A stretch of 64,000 nucleotides of DNA from Brucella rhizosphaerae (GCF_002252475.1 NZ_NNRK01000025.1:186001-250000); one strand, 5' to 3'; shown: positions 10,890-20,866, numbered from the stretch's first letter. The notes: generated from the sequence alone by a model not told the origin. Program-made: numbers and translations.

Positions 10890-11072
10890 ATGTGGATCAT
10901 GCTTACTGACGTCAGCGGTGAAAGAGTTGCCGTGAATTTCAATCACGTTCTTTCCTATAACGCATATGGGACCGGCACCCGCATTGTAACGCTGAGCACC
11001 GACCTGACATTCTTTGTCAAAGAATCCATCGAAGATATTGAAACCAAACTCGGTATTGATATTAAGAGCTGA
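10890..11072 (+). CDS. Small FlbD-like protein, 60 aa
   Basis: ATG at 10890 follows GAGGAGGGGC. The 60-residue product begins MWIMLTDVSGERVAVNF and has the pattern of short beta strands ending in FFVKESIEDIE, recalling FlbD-family proteins (PF06289-like), in which VxES is conserved. There is no flagellar context here, so the resemblance may be only structural. A bidirectional terminator follows. Confidence 0.65.
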   Translation: MWIMLTDVSGERVAVNFNHVLSYNAYGTGTRIVTLSTDLTFFVKESIEDIETKLGIDIKS

Positions 11073-11085
11073 GCCTGTAAATAAA

Positions 11086-11115
11086 AACGGCAACCCGTTT
11101 TGACGAGTTGCCGTT
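11086..11115. terminator. Bidirectional terminator between small gene and parE
   Basis: AACGGCAACCCG (11086-11097) pairs with CGAGTTGCCGTT (11104-11115) around a 6-nt loop, with an A-run on the left and a T-rich right side. It lies between two convergent genes and can serve both. Confidence 0.75.
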
Positions 11116-11150
11116 CTGATATTCACGCATTCCTATCCGATTGAATGCGA

Positions 11151-13259
11151 TCAGATGTCGAGTTCTTCCACGAAGGCTGCACGATCCTGAATGAAGCGAA
11201 AGCGGGCTTCGGGCTTGGTACCCATCAGATCGTCGACCGTGGCACGCGTCTCATCAATATAATCTTCATCCACATGTACTCGCAGAAGCGTGCGCTTCTT
11301 GGGGTCCATGGTCGTTTCTTTGAGCTGTTCGGCACGCATTTCGCCAAGGCCTTTGAATCGGCCGATCTCAATCTTGCCGCGCCCTGTGAACAGAGTACGG
11401 AGCAGTTCGTCCTTATGCGCATCATCACGCGCATAGGCGACCTTGCCGCCCTGGCTCAGACGATAAAGCGGAGGCACTGCGAGATAGAGATGACCGTTAC
11501 GGACAAGCTCCGGCATCTCCTGATAGAAAAATGTGATCAGAAGCGATGCAATATGCGCGCCATCCACGTCAGCATCCGTCATGATGATGACGCGGTCATA
11601 GCGAAGATCATCTTCGCGGTAATTCTTGCGTGTGCCACTACCCAGCGCCTGCACAAGATCGGCAATCTGCTGGTTTGCGGTAAGCTTTTCGCGGCCTGCA
11701 CTTGCCACGTTCAGAATTTTCCCGCGCAGAGGCAGGATCGCCTGATTGGAACGATTGCGCGCCTGTTTGGCTGAGCCACCGGCCGAGTCACCCTCGACGA
11801 TGAAAAGTTCCGCACCGGCGGCCGCGTTCTGCGTGCAATCGGCAAGCTTTCCGGGAAGGCGAAGCTTGCGCGTCGCGCTTTTTCGGACGGTTTCCTTTTC
11901 CTGACGACGACGCAGACGTTCTTCAGCGCGGTCGACAACCCAGTCGAGCAAGCGCGAAGCTTCCTGCGGAGAGGCTGTAAGCCAGTGATCAAATGGATCA
12001 CGGATAACATTTTCCACGATACGCTGTGCTTCGACGGTCGCAAGCTTGTCCTTGGTTTGACCGACGAACTCAGGTTCACGAATGAAAACCGACATCATAG
12101 CTGCCGCTGAAATCATCACGTCATCTGTGGTGATGATTGAAGCGCGTTTGTTGTTGGTCAGTTCTGCATAGGCCTTCAGACCGCGCGTCAATGCAATACG
12201 CAGACCCGCTTCATGCGTGCCGCCGTCGCCGGTTGGAATCGTGTTACAATAGGAATTGACGAAGCCGTCGCCACCATACCAGGACACAGCCCATTCAACC
12301 GCTCCGTGACCACCCTGTTTTTCGGTGCGGCCTGCGAAAATCTCACGCGTAACCTGATGCTCCTTGCCAAGCGAAGCAGAAAGATAATCTTTCAAGCCGC
12401 CAGGGAAATGGAACACGGCCTTTTCAGGAGTTTCCTTTTTAGGATCAAGAAGAGCCGGATCGCAGCTCCAGCGGATTTCTACGCCGCCGAACAGATAGGC
12501 TTTCGAGCGCGCCATGCGATAGAGCCGGTGCGGGTCGAAATGGGCACTTTTTCCAAAAATATCCGGGTCCGGATGGAAGCGAACGCGCGTGCCACGACGG
12601 TTATGCACTTCGCCGACATCTTCCAGACCACCTTGTGGAATGCCGCGCGAAAAGCGCTGGCGATAAAGGCGGCGATTGCGTGCGACTTCAACTTCGAGAA
12701 CATCGGAAAGTGCGTTCACGACCGAAACGCCAACGCCGTGCAGGCCACCGGACGTTTCATAGGCTTTGCCGTCGAACTTGCCGCCTGCGTGCAGCTTGGT
12801 CATGATGACTTCAAGCGTGGACTTACCCGGCACCTGTGGGTGCTCTTCCACTGGAATACCGCGACCGTTATCGCTGACGGTTATGAAGCCTTCAGCATCG
12901 AGGCTGACTTCAATGAAGTTGGCGTGGCCTGCAACCGCTTCGTCCATCGAGTTGTCGATGACTTCAGCGAAAAGATGATGCAGAGCCTTTTCGTCCGTAC
13001 CGCCAATATACATGCCGGGGCGCAAACGGACCGGCTCCAAGCCCTCAAGAACGCGAATGGACGACGCATTATAGTCGTCACTTCCCGACGAGGCAGGTGG
13101 TGCCTTGGTGGCAACAGGCGCAGGCTTTGGGGCAGATGGCAACGGCGTCGCTGCCGGCTGCGCAACAGGTCGCTGAGCGGGAGCCTTTTCAGACTGACGC
13201 TCCTGCACCCGTTCGCGGGCATTGTTGACTACTCTGGAAAAGAGATCGTTATCGTCCAT
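11151..13259 (-). CDS. parE: DNA topoisomerase IV subunit B
   Basis: ATPase subunit of topoisomerase IV, 702 aa, which decatenates daughter chromosomes together with ParC. Order of domains: a Pro/Ala-rich N-terminal extension (about 1-60), GHKL ATPase (VIDNSMDEAVAGHA, DNGRGIPV, TGGLHGVGVSVVNALS), transducer, then TOPRIM (FIVEGDSAGGSAKQARNR, LPLRGKILNV, IIMTDADVDGAHI) and a C-terminal arm ending EELDI. Absence of the larger insertions of some GyrB proteins and the overall length favour ParE over GyrB. The low-complexity N-terminal extension is longer than in E. coli ParE. Confidence 0.93.
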   Translation of the reverse strand: MDDNDLFSRVVNNARERVQERQSEKAPAQRPVAQPAATPLPSAPKPAPVATKAPPASSGSDDYNASSIRVLEGLEPVRLRPGMYIGGTDEKALHHLFAEVIDNSMDEAVAGHANFIEVSLDAEGFITVSDNGRGIPVEEHPQVPGKSTLEVIMTKLHAGGKFDGKAYETSGGLHGVGVSVVNALSDVLEVEVARNRRLYRQRFSRGIPQGGLEDVGEVHNRRGTRVRFHPDPDIFGKSAHFDPHRLYRMARSKAYLFGGVEIRWSCDPALLDPKKETPEKAVFHFPGGLKDYLSASLGKEHQVTREIFAGRTEKQGGHGAVEWAVSWYGGDGFVNSYCNTIPTGDGGTHEAGLRIALTRGLKAYAELTNNKRASIITTDDVMISAAAMMSVFIREPEFVGQTKDKLATVEAQRIVENVIRDPFDHWLTASPQEASRLLDWVVDRAEERLRRRQEKETVRKSATRKLRLPGKLADCTQNAAAGAELFIVEGDSAGGSAKQARNRSNQAILPLRGKILNVASAGREKLTANQQIADLVQALGSGTRKNYREDDLRYDRVIIMTDADVDGAHIASLLITFFYQEMPELVRNGHLYLAVPPLYRLSQGGKVAYARDDAHKDELLRTLFTGRGKIEIGRFKGLGEMRAEQLKETTMDPKKRTLLRVHVDEDYIDETRATVDDLMGTKPEARFRFIQDRAAFVEELDI

Positions 13260-13530
13260 CTTTGTCCGAAAAGCTTTCTGTCTGAATCTACGAGGGCCGC
13301 GTCAAGCACGCTTAAGCCGAAAATAGTCTGTCTGCGAATCATATAGATGATGCCACGGGAAATTACGAAAGGCGACTAAAGTTCGCCTTACGTTCTGCTT
13401 TCATCGGGCTTTATCAAAGGGTTTTATTCATCTGCCACAGGATTTGCACCAGAAACGTGGCGAAAGTCAAACCGCACGCTTTCCTCAAGCCGATTAAGAT
13501 GGAAACGCCGGGTCCGTTCGCGTAAGCGCA

Positions 13531-14481
13531 ATGAGTAGCGAGAAAAATGCGAGTGGTGAGATGCAGGGCAGTGCGGCAGTTGGCGTAGAAGCGCATGTGA
13601 AGGGCATGGCAATCATGGTGCTCTCGGTATTGCTGCTGCCGCTTATGGATGCCATCGGCAAATGGCTTGCTATGATGGATAATATGCCGCCCGCAACAGT
13701 GACCTTTATGCGGTTTTTCATCCAGGCTATGCTGATGTTTCTGATGTTGATTGTCATGGGCGGATTCACGGCTTTACGCACAACGCACCTTACCGGCAAT
13801 CTGGTTCGCGGTGCGTTGATGGGGTTTGGCGGCACGTGTTTTTTCACCGCCGTCAAATATATGCCTCTGGCTGATGCCATGGCCGTGTTTTTCGCAGAAC
13901 CTTTGATCCTGACGCTGCTTTCCGCCGTGTTTCTGAAGGAAAAGGTGGGTTGGCGCCGCTTCAGTGCGGTTGGTATCGGGCTGATCGGTACCATGATCGT
14001 TATTCAACCGAGCTTTGAGATTTTCGGTGCTGTATCACTGCTGCCTTTGGCGACGGCTGTCACTTTCGCAATCTATCTTATTTTGAACCGCAAATATGGC
14101 GCAAAGGAAGGCCCTGTCGTCATGCAGTTCTATGCGGGCATTGGTGGGGCTTTTCTCGCGGGGCTGGCCATGGTGCTTGGTACGGCGATTGGCGTCGAAG
14201 ATTTGACCTTCTCGCTGCCGCACAGCCTGCAACCATGGCTATTGCTGTTGCTACTTGGCACGATTGGTACCGTCAGTCATTTGCTGGTCGTACAGGCATT
14301 CAAACTTGCCCCCGCATCAATGCTTGCACCGTTCCAGTATCTGGAAATCGTCAATGCAGTGCTGGTAGGTCTCATTGTCTTTGGCGATTTTCCGACGCCG
14401 TCGAAATGGTTTGGCATCGCGATCATTGTCGGATCTGGATTCTACGTCTTCATGCGTGAGAGACGTGTGAAGACGGCCTGA
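13531..14481 (+). CDS. EamA/DMT-superfamily transporter
   Basis: Integral membrane protein of 316 aa with ten predicted hydrophobic segments in two EamA repeats (about residues 25-155 and 165-305). Typical marks are AEPLILTLLSAVFLKEKVGW at the end of the first repeat and LAPFQYLEIVNAVLVGLIVF in the second. The family exports small metabolites; the substrate is unknown. The gene stands alone, with a block of palindromes after its stop. Confidence 0.85.
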   Translation: MSSEKNASGEMQGSAAVGVEAHVKGMAIMVLSVLLLPLMDAIGKWLAMMDNMPPATVTFMRFFIQAMLMFLMLIVMGGFTALRTTHLTGNLVRGALMGFGGTCFFTAVKYMPLADAMAVFFAEPLILTLLSAVFLKEKVGWRRFSAVGIGLIGTMIVIQPSFEIFGAVSLLPLATAVTFAIYLILNRKYGAKEGPVVMQFYAGIGGAFLAGLAMVLGTAIGVEDLTFSLPHSLQPWLLLLLLGTIGTVSHLLVVQAFKLAPASMLAPFQYLEIVNAVLVGLIVFGDFPTPSKWFGIAIIVGSGFYVFMRERRVKTA

Positions 14482-14488
14482 TTTTGCT

Positions 14489-14752
14489 AGAGCATTTCTC
14501 GATTAAGTTGAATCGTTAGAAATGCTCTATCTCTTATTTTTACATAAATTTTTTCGAAAACCGGTTCCCGCTTTTCGGGATGAGCTCTAGTGGATTGAAT
14601 TTGACGTTTGAATCCCGACTGACACAAAGGCTGTTTCAAACGTCAAATTTAAAAAATCCACTCGATTCATAAGCTTGCTAGTGGTCCTTTTGATTCCGAC
14701 ATTTTCTCAACGCCCTTCATCGAGGGATGCAAATGTCGGAATCAGACCACTA
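14489..14752. repeat. Cluster of three palindromes plus a hairpin-like element
   Basis: Four elements follow each other. AGAGCATTTCT (14489-14499) pairs with AGAAATGCTCT (14518-14528). A CGAAAA/TTTTCG element lies at about 14552-14580. A long palindrome has arms 14589-14612 and 14635-14662 (core AATTTGACGTTTGAA). A second has arms 14680-14704 and 14731-14751 (core GATTCCGACATTT). The last arm ends in the lipB stop codon. The first can act as terminator for the transporter gene. These look like dispersed Rhizobiales intergenic palindromes. Confidence 0.75.
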
Positions 14753-15523
14753 GGTCTGACGAGGACCGAAAACGCTTTCGAAGGCTTTGCCCAGCGCTAC
14801 ATCTACGTCGCCCATTGTTATGGGAAGCCCAAGATCAACCAGACTGGTAACGCCATATTCGGCAATACCACAAGGGACGATGCCATCGAAATGTCCGAGC
14901 TCTGGCTCGACATTGATCGCGATGCCGTGGAAGCTGACCCAACGACGCAGACGAATACCGATGGCTGCGATCTTGTCTTCACACATACCGCCATTGGCGA
15001 GCAGTGGCTTTTCAGGGCGTACTACCCACACACCAACGCGATCTGCGCGCCGCTCACCTTTGACGTTGAATTGCGCAAGCGTCTCAACGATCCATTGTTC
15101 AAGCGCGGTTACGAAGGCGCGCACATCTTCACGGCGTCGTTTGAGGTCGAGCATGATGTAAGCAACGCGTTGGCCGGGACCATGATAGGTGTATTCCCCA
15201 CCTCGGCCAGTGTTGAATACCGGAAAACGGTCAGGCGTCAGCAAATCTTCCGCATGAGCACTTGTGCCCGCTGTATAAAGCGAAGGGTGCTCGACAAGCC
15301 AGACAAGCTCGTTTGCCGTGCCATCCCGAATGGCCTGAACGCGCGCTTCCATGAAGGCGAGCGCCTCTTCATAATCCGTCAACCCATCAGCAATCAGCCA
15401 TTCGACTGCGGGTGCGTTCGCCGATTGAGGCAGGAAACGCGTTTCACCGGCCGCAGCATCGCGCGCAGAGAAAGATGGTTCGTCGGTGTGAGCCGCAAAG
15501 AGAGGAGCAGAGCTATCGTTCAT
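14750..15523 (-). CDS. lipB: Octanoyl-[ACP]:protein N-octanoyltransferase LipB
   Basis: Transfers octanoyl from ACP to the lipoyl domains of 2-oxoacid dehydrogenases and GcvH, the first step of lipoate synthesis. With the ATG at 15523 (MNDSSAPLF) it is 257 aa; an upstream start at 15583 is possible but adds an unlikely N-terminus. Motifs are [13 protein letters not shown], the Lys in [15 protein letters not shown] and the nucleophile Cys in IVPCGI. The TAG stop (14752-14750) is contributed partly by an intergenic palindrome, so the C-terminal end may have been set by repeat insertion. Confidence 0.94.
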   Translation of the reverse strand: MNDSSAPLFAAHTDEPSFSARDAAAGETRFLPQSANAPAVEWLIADGLTDYEEALAFMEARVQAIRDGTANELVWLVEHPSLYTAGTSAHAEDLLTPDRFPVFNTGRGGEYTYHGPGQRVAYIMLDLKRRREDVRAFVTALEQWIVETLAQFNVKGERRADRVGVWVVRPEKPLLANGGMCEDKIAAIGIRLRRWVSFHGIAINVEPELGHFDGIVPCGIAEYGVTSLVDLGLPITMGDVDVALGKAFESVFGPRQT

Positions 15524-15871
15524 AATCGCAGCATATGGCGCTTTTTCTGAGTCTCTACCAGATGTCAAAATGCCTCTATGCATTGTCGTTGAGCGTCTGG
15601 CTTAGAGCGGACGCAACAATTTCAATGGCTTCCGAGTGTAACGAAATTCCCTGCAATCCCAATCCTGATGAATCGGAGGGTATTATTGTCCAGACGCAAA
15701 CCTACCAAATTACGTCACGAAAATCATGGGAGCTTTTCGGAGCGGGTCCTGATGGGCAATATATACTTCATGGAGTGGGCTATTCATTGTGTATTCATAA
15801 TAACTATCATAAATAAAATTTGCTGAATTCAATTATGGATCAGCACCGGGGAAAATCCTGAGGGGGTTATT

Positions 15872-16246
15872 TTGATAAAGACTACATCTATTCTGCTGGC
15901 AGCAGGCGTTCTTATTTCTTCTGTTGGTGGTGCCAGTGCCCAGACAGTCGGTGATTGGGTACTTGGAAACTATAAGAATGCGGGATTCTGGTTTCCTGGC
16001 ATTATCGAAGCGCTCAAAGATGGCAAAGTTACCGTTCGTTACGATGATGGTGATCGCGAAACTGTAAGCATCAGCAAAGTACGTCCATACAATTGGGCAA
16101 TCGGTACAAAAGTTGAGTGCAACTACAAAGGTGCCGGCGATTGGTACAGCGGTAAAATTTCTTCTTTAGCCGGAGAAAAAATCGGAATTGCTTATGACGA
16201 TGGCGACAAGGAAACAACGAAGACCGGTCGCTGCCGCTCAAAATAG
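15872..16246 (+). CDS. Secreted protein with two Tudor-like repeats
   Basis: A TTG start at 15872 follows GAGGGGG and yields 124 aa. Residues 1-23 form a Sec signal peptide ending ASA|QT. The mature part has two similar blocks, WVLGNYKNAGFWFPGIIEAL with VRYDDGDRET, and VECNYKGAGDWYSGKISSL with IAYDDGDKET. Each has the aromatic-WxxGxI...YDDGDxE pattern of Tudor/Agenet-like barrels. Such exported bacterial repeats have no agreed function. A strong terminator follows. Confidence 0.8.
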   Translation: MIKTTSILLAAGVLISSVGGASAQTVGDWVLGNYKNAGFWFPGIIEALKDGKVTVRYDDGDRETVSISKVRPYNWAIGTKVECNYKGAGDWYSGKISSLAGEKIGIAYDDGDKETTKTGRCRSK

Positions 16247-16287
16247 GTAAATCCGGGTTTGTGAACTTCTGAATTATCCGGTTTATA

Positions 16288-16327
16288 AAATAACCGCCGT
16301 ACAGTATTATATGTACGGCGGTTATTT
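16288..16327. terminator. Bidirectional terminator
   Basis: AAATAACCGCCGTAC (16288-16302) pairs perfectly with GTACGGCGGTTATTT (16313-16327) around a 10-nt loop. It separates the convergent Tudor-like gene and LOV kinase gene. Confidence 0.85.
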
Positions 16328-16404
16328 GTCTTATCCGCTTTTGGATTACTGAGAGTCTGAACCGTAACGAACGCAATTCATTTTGGAGTGAGTTCAGGGC
16401 ACAT

Positions 16405-17898
16405 TCAGGCGATTAACTGCCCGGACTTCATCTTGTGGTCAAAGCCGGGGAATACGTCGGGGGTGATTGGTGCCAGAACATTGATTTTCAGACCTGACGG
16501 CGCGAAATCAATGTCGCATCGTGCTTTAAGTTCTTCCGCCAACACGAGTCTTAGCAGGCGCTGCCCGAAACCACGGCGTGACGGGCGCGGAACCGATGGT
16601 CCGTTTGTCTCCACCCAGCACATCTGGAATTTCTTTTGGCCCTGATCATCGACAATGTTCCAGTTGAAATCGATACCGCCATATTCGTTGGATAAGGCGC
16701 CATATTTTACGGCATTGGTAGCCAGTTCATACAGACCCAGCGAAAGCGACACGGTCACGCGGTCGCTCACGAATAACGAAGGGCCGCTTATGCGAATACG
16801 GTTGCCGAAGGTTCTGTTGAAGGGGGCCAACGCCATATTGGATATTTGTGTAATGGTTGCGCCGCCCCAGTCTTCCTGAAGCAACATGTCATGCGCCTGT
16901 GCGAGAGCATGAAGGCGTTCATTGAAAAGCTGGCTTGCCTGTTCTGAATTGCTTGCATTGCGCAATGTCTGGTTGGCAATGGATTGTACCATTGCCATAG
17001 AGTTCTTGAAGCGGTGGGAGATCTCCCGCGTCACAAGGGCTTTGTCGGCTTCGGTTTGCTTGCGTTCAGTCACATCCAACATGACACCAAGCAATGTCGG
17101 ATGATCGCCGAGTAGCGCTTTTGCCCGTGTTTCGACCCAAATGGTTTCGCCTGATCTGTTTATGATCCGGTATTCCATGGAATAAGGCTCTCCAGTCGTG
17201 AAGGCCTCTTCAGTTTGCTGCAGTACAGCCATTCTGTCTTCCAGAACCACCATGTCGATGATCTGGTCGAAATTGATATTCTCGTGTTCTTTGAATCCAA
17301 AAATGCGACGACATTCAGCAGAGCCGGTGACGTTGCCGGTCTTCAGATCGCGGGTCCAATAGCCGATATTTGCAACATCTACGATATAATCGAGCTGGTT
17401 CTGACGTCGTTTGGTTTCATTTGAAAGCAAGTCTCGCTCTTGTTGAAGTTCGACAAGACGTTTGAGTTCGAGGGTAACATCAAGCTGAGTTGAGACAAAA
17501 TGCTGGAGCGCTCCATCGGGGCCTTTGACTGGTGAGATATGCAGTCTGTTCCAGAAGGCTTCGCCTGATTTTTTATAGTTCAACACGTCTATATCGATCG
17601 ATGTCTGGGCTTTTAAAGCAGTTCTGATCGCAGTCACGTGTTCAGCGCTAGTTCCAGGGCCCTGCAAAAATCTGCAATTTTTACCGATAATTTCATCTGC
17701 TGAATGGCCTGTCAGTTGCAGGAAGGCCTTATTTGCATAGACAATTGGATTATCCGACAAACGTGGATCAGTGATAAGCATCGGCGTAGGCGTATGCTCC
17801 ACCGCAGCCAGAAACGGGTTGGCATCTTTCGACATCAATTCCGAGACGAGATTGTTAGCCGATTCCAATTCAGTTGACACGACACCCCCAACACACAC
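16405..17898 (-). CDS. Blue-light LOV-PAS-HWE histidine kinase (LOV-HK)
   Basis: Cytoplasmic sensor kinase, 497 aa. The N-terminal LOV domain (about 26-140) has the flavin-adduct motif GKNCRFLQ with Cys75. It is followed by an A'alpha/linker coiled coil, a second PAS domain (about 165-280) and an HWE kinase domain (about 285-490). The kinase carries phospho-acceptor His295 in SHRFKN, the N-box [14 protein letters not shown], and WVETNGP in place of the usual WxE. This is the architecture of Brucella LOV-HK, which is light-activated and feeds the PhyR general stress pathway (known for Brucella). The Cys and His needed for activity are present. No partner regulator lies next to it. Confidence 0.93.
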   Translation of the reverse strand: MCVGGVVSTELESANNLVSELMSKDANPFLAAVEHTPTPMLITDPRLSDNPIVYANKAFLQLTGHSADEIIGKNCRFLQGPGTSAEHVTAIRTALKAQTSIDIDVLNYKKSGEAFWNRLHISPVKGPDGALQHFVSTQLDVTLELKRLVELQQERDLLSNETKRRQNQLDYIVDVANIGYWTRDLKTGNVTGSAECRRIFGFKEHENINFDQIIDMVVLEDRMAVLQQTEEAFTTGEPYSMEYRIINRSGETIWVETRAKALLGDHPTLLGVMLDVTERKQTEADKALVTREISHRFKNSMAMVQSIANQTLRNASNSEQASQLFNERLHALAQAHDMLLQEDWGGATITQISNMALAPFNRTFGNRIRISGPSLFVSDRVTVSLSLGLYELATNAVKYGALSNEYGGIDFNWNIVDDQGQKKFQMCWVETNGPSVPRPSRRGFGQRLLRLVLAEELKARCDIDFAPSGLKINVLAPITPDVFPGFDHKMKSGQLIA

Positions 17899-18149
17899 AA
17901 GCCGCTACAACTCTTGTTAGAAGATTGTAAAGTTAGCTGATAATGACGGCAATTGCGAATAAAATCATACTTATTCATTGGCATCATCAGACCATTTCCA
18001 AACGCGGATAGTTTCGCGTTAATTATGTCCGAGGTCTGCGCGTGTCCGTCTCTTGTCAGACAAATAGGGTGCTATATATTCTTGGCTATCATTCAGCACA
18101 CGTTCATCTAGCATCGACCATGATGTGTGCAGTTGAACTGGAGAAGAAG

Positions 18150-18674
18150 ATGTTAAACACCTTGAAAAAAATGATGGTCGGCTTAGTCGGCGCAACTTTC
18201 ATGATCGGTGCAATGGCACCAGTTTCTGCTGCTCCGGTCATGCTCACTGCGCAGGTTGCAGGCAGCGATAATGTTGTCCCGGTCCGAAATGATCGCTGGG
18301 ATCGCCGCGGTAATGGCAATTGGAATGGCCATCGTCCGGGTCGTCCAGGCTGGAACGGTCACCGCCCAGGTCGTCCGGGCTGGAACGGCAATCATCGTCC
18401 GCGCCCGGGTTATTGGAATGGCCATCGTGGCTATAACAATTATCGCAATGGCTATCGTCGTCACAATGACGGTTGGTGGTATCCGCTGGCAGCCTTCGGT
18501 GCTGGCGCGATCATTGGCGGCGCTATCGCGCAGCCAGCGCCTCAGCCGGTTTATCGATACAGCAACAACCACGTTCAGTGGTGCTATAATCGGTATAGAT
18601 CATACCGCGCATCGGACAATACGTTCCAGCCTTACAACGGTCCGCGTCAGCTGTGCTATTCGCCTTACCGTTGA
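18150..18674 (+). CDS. BA14K-family protein with GRPGW repeats
   Basis: Exported 174-aa protein. ATG at 18150 follows GGAGAAGAAG. Signal peptide residues 1-28 (ends VSAAP). Next comes a Gly/Arg/Asn/His/Trp-rich region with tandem [10 protein letters not shown] units (about 45-85; 30-bp DNA repeats). Then a hydrophobic segment ([19 protein letters not shown]) and the C-terminal BA14K signature [20 protein letters not shown] (PF07886 type). Brucella BA14K is an immunoreactive envelope-associated protein. A terminator follows. Confidence 0.88.
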   Translation: MLNTLKKMMVGLVGATFMIGAMAPVSAAPVMLTAQVAGSDNVVPVRNDRWDRRGNGNWNGHRPGRPGWNGHRPGRPGWNGNHRPRPGYWNGHRGYNNYRNGYRRHNDGWWYPLAAFGAGAIIGGAIAQPAPQPVYRYSNNHVQWCYNRYRSYRASDNTFQPYNGPRQLCYSPYR

Positions 18675-18694
18675 TAAACTGAGCCTTAAGAATT

Positions 18695-18722
18695 ACAGCC
18701 GCCTCAAAAGGGCGGCTGTTTT
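18695..18722 (+). terminator. Rho-independent terminator
   Basis: ACAGCCGCC (18695-18703) pairs with GGCGGCTGT (18711-18719), followed by TTTTTGTTT. It ends the BA14K transcript. Confidence 0.85.
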
Positions 18723-18764
18723 TGTTTGGCGGGAAACATTGAAAACGCCCATGCGTTCATCTGT

Positions 18765-20459
18765 TTAACCACCGCGCTGGTCATATCCTTCAACATCTTC
18801 GCCAGTCATTTTGTGGTGCAGATATTGCTTGAGTCGGTTGATCTGGTCTTCGCTCCAGCCATTGATGTCAGCAACCTCGATCCATGCGTCCACATAGTGT
18901 TCCGGTGCATAAACATGGCCGTATCCCAGCGGTGTCGTGGTCGCAAAAGCCATGTCCAGCGCAAGTTGCAACATGGTAACCACAGGATACCATCGTAATT
19001 GCGGTGAAACATCATGGCCGCGCGGAGCATTCATCCACTCTGGCTGACGGTAGAACGCGTGGCTGTCAAAAAAGACCACCGCATCGCTGGCATATTGCAG
19101 ATAGACGATACGAAGCGGCCCCCACCGATTGCCGTTGCCGGGCGCTTCTCCATTTTGGTTCATGAAGCGGGCGAAAGCACCATCACGGAAAACGGGCAGC
19201 CATTCTGGCGTGTCTGCATTTCTGTCTCGCGTGATCTGTTTCCAGTCGCGACTTGGGAAGGGCGGGCCGCTCCACAATGCTCCGTTTATCGGATCTTCCA
19301 GCATTTCAAACAGTGCTACAGATTTTTCGGAATTCATTGCACCCAGACTGAGACCATAGAGATACAGCCGCGGGCGCTGGTTTTTCGGAAGGGTTTTCCA
19401 GTAACTGTAAACGGTCGTGAATAGTGCTCGGGAGGCCTCCGCACCGTATTCTGGCTGGAACAGCAGCGAGAGTGGGCTGTTGAGATAGGAATATTGCATC
19501 GCGATACTCGCGACATTGCCATCGTGGAGAAATTCGAGGCCATCCATTGCCGCTGGGTCAACCCATCCCGTACCCGTAGGTGTTATGATGACGAGAATTG
19601 AGCGATCAAATCCATTCTGCCGCTTGAGTTCATCAAGGGCACGTTCTGCGCGCTGCTTAGGTTCATCGGCTACATTTAATCCCGCATAAACCCGGATAGG
19701 ATCGACCGCGCTACGCCCTGTAAAAGACGAGATTTCCGCAGCCGTTGGCCCCGAAGATACAAATTCACGACCAGCGCGTCCCAATTCGTCCCATTTCAGG
19801 AGAGACACGGCGCTTCCCGTCTTGTAAGCCGCAACCGGTTGCGGGCGGTCCGGTTCGATCAATGCGTCATACTCGCGGAATGAACGATCAAGAACCTCGA
19901 AGGTTGACTGGATGAGGAGGCCGTTGGCAATTGTCCAGATCAGGATGACAGTCAGCGCTATGCCGACGACATTAGCCACTCTTCGGGGTACAACACGGTG
20001 TATCTTTGCTGAAATATAGCGTCCAAGCCAGATAAGGGCGCGCATCAACAACAGCAGGATCAGAAATGTAACGATAGCCAATCCGCAAACGCTTGCGGGA
20101 TAGGCACTCGGTACAGGCTCCAGGCCCATTACAGATCGAACTGAGTTCTGCCAGCCTGCTGACAGGTAAAGCGCTGCTATGGCGACTGCCAGACAAATAA
20201 GCCCCACGATCAGATTAACACGGCTTCGCAAACGGTCGCCAGGCTCTGGCAATTCGAGGTAGTGCCATATCCAACGCCAAAAAACGCCGAGACCATATCC
20301 TGAGCCGAATGCCACCCCGCACAAGATGCCTTGCATCACATAAGTTCGCGGAACGAGGCTTGGCGTCAGAGATGCTGCAAACAGCAGAGTGCCCAATGCC
20401 AGCCCTATGCCGGAAAGGGAATGTCTGAAACGAAAAAAGGCTCTGGCTACAAAAGACAT
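18765..20459 (-). CDS. Membrane-anchored alpha/beta-hydrolase (Abhydrolase_9 type)
   Basis: 564-aa protein with an N-terminal membrane domain of about five hydrophobic segments (about residues 12-215) and a C-terminal alpha/beta-hydrolase domain on the opposite end. The nucleophile elbow reads LYGLSLGAMNSE. The layout matches the Abhydrolase_9_N plus Abhydrolase_9 pair (PF15420/PF10081). The natural substrate is unknown. It has its own transcription unit between the BA14K terminator and tRNA-Lys. Confidence 0.82.
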   Translation of the reverse strand: MSFVARAFFRFRHSLSGIGLALGTLLFAASLTPSLVPRTYVMQGILCGVAFGSGYGLGVFWRWIWHYLELPEPGDRLRSRVNLIVGLICLAVAIAALYLSAGWQNSVRSVMGLEPVPSAYPASVCGLAIVTFLILLLLMRALIWLGRYISAKIHRVVPRRVANVVGIALTVILIWTIANGLLIQSTFEVLDRSFREYDALIEPDRPQPVAAYKTGSAVSLLKWDELGRAGREFVSSGPTAAEISSFTGRSAVDPIRVYAGLNVADEPKQRAERALDELKRQNGFDRSILVIITPTGTGWVDPAAMDGLEFLHDGNVASIAMQYSYLNSPLSLLFQPEYGAEASRALFTTVYSYWKTLPKNQRPRLYLYGLSLGAMNSEKSVALFEMLEDPINGALWSGPPFPSRDWKQITRDRNADTPEWLPVFRDGAFARFMNQNGEAPGNGNRWGPLRIVYLQYASDAVVFFDSHAFYRQPEWMNAPRGHDVSPQLRWYPVVTMLQLALDMAFATTTPLGYGHVYAPEHYVDAWIEVADINGWSEDQINRLKQYLHHKMTGEDVEGYDQRGG

Positions 20460-20726
20460 GAAAAACCGAAACGTTGGAATGAGTTACGCGAAGAATCCTA
20501 CATTATCATTTGCACAACAGGAATCGATTTCTGGAATCAATTTGGCGCTTTGTAGCTTTGATTCAGTGTTACGATTCTGCATTTTTGGAAGGATATGGGC
20601 CAAATCCCCTGCCAAAAAACTGAATTCGTGCGTCGTGATTTCATCGACAAGCCCAGTCGGCTCGAGGTTTCTGTCAACAGGGGCTGTTTTTTTGAATTTA
20701 TGTTGGAGAAACTTGATTTTATGGTG

Positions 20727-20754
20727 TTGACCAATTGGAAAGCCGCCCTTATGT
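20727..20754 (+). promoter_or_regulatory. Putative promoter of tRNA-Lys
   Basis: TTGACC (20727-20732) and TTATGT (20749-20754) are separated by 16 bp and lie 37 bp upstream of the tRNA. I see no gene in the rest of 20460-20790. Confidence 0.5.
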
Positions 20755-20790
20755 TCCGCCGCACTTCCAGGGACGATTTGTTCCTTAAGG

Positions 20791-20866
20791 GAGCGCGTAG
20801 CTCAGCCGGTAGAGCAACTGACTTTTAATCAGTAGGTCCAGGGTTCGAATCCCTGCGCGCTCACCA
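20791..20866 (+). tRNA. tRNA-Lys (anticodon TTT)
   Basis: Complete cloverleaf of 76 nt with encoded CCA. Acceptor GAGCGCG pairs with CGCGCTC, the anticodon stem ACTGA/TCAGT encloses CTTTTAA (anticodon TTT at 20824-20826), and the T arm is CAGGG-TTCGAAT-CCCTG. The prophage begins immediately downstream, so the 3' half is the likely attachment site (inference; the right-hand copy is outside the window). Confidence 0.97.

Noticed and set aside
12213-13346. Long open frame (377 codons) antisense to parE
   Set aside because: It is the shadow of a GC-rich, strongly conserved gene; no RBS and no recognisable motif.
14675-15550. 291-codon frame on the plus strand opposite lipB
   Set aside because: It begins in an intergenic palindrome and otherwise mirrors lipB codons; product resembles nothing.
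15535-15816. 93-codon frame upstream of the Tudor-like gene
   Set aside because: No Shine-Dalgarno, overlaps the lipB 5' region, and composition is not protein-like; left as non-coding.
18320-18420. Tandem 30-bp repeats as a CRISPR-like array
   Set aside because: The repeats are in frame within the BA14K gene ([10 protein letters not shown]), have no spacers, and no cas genes are near.
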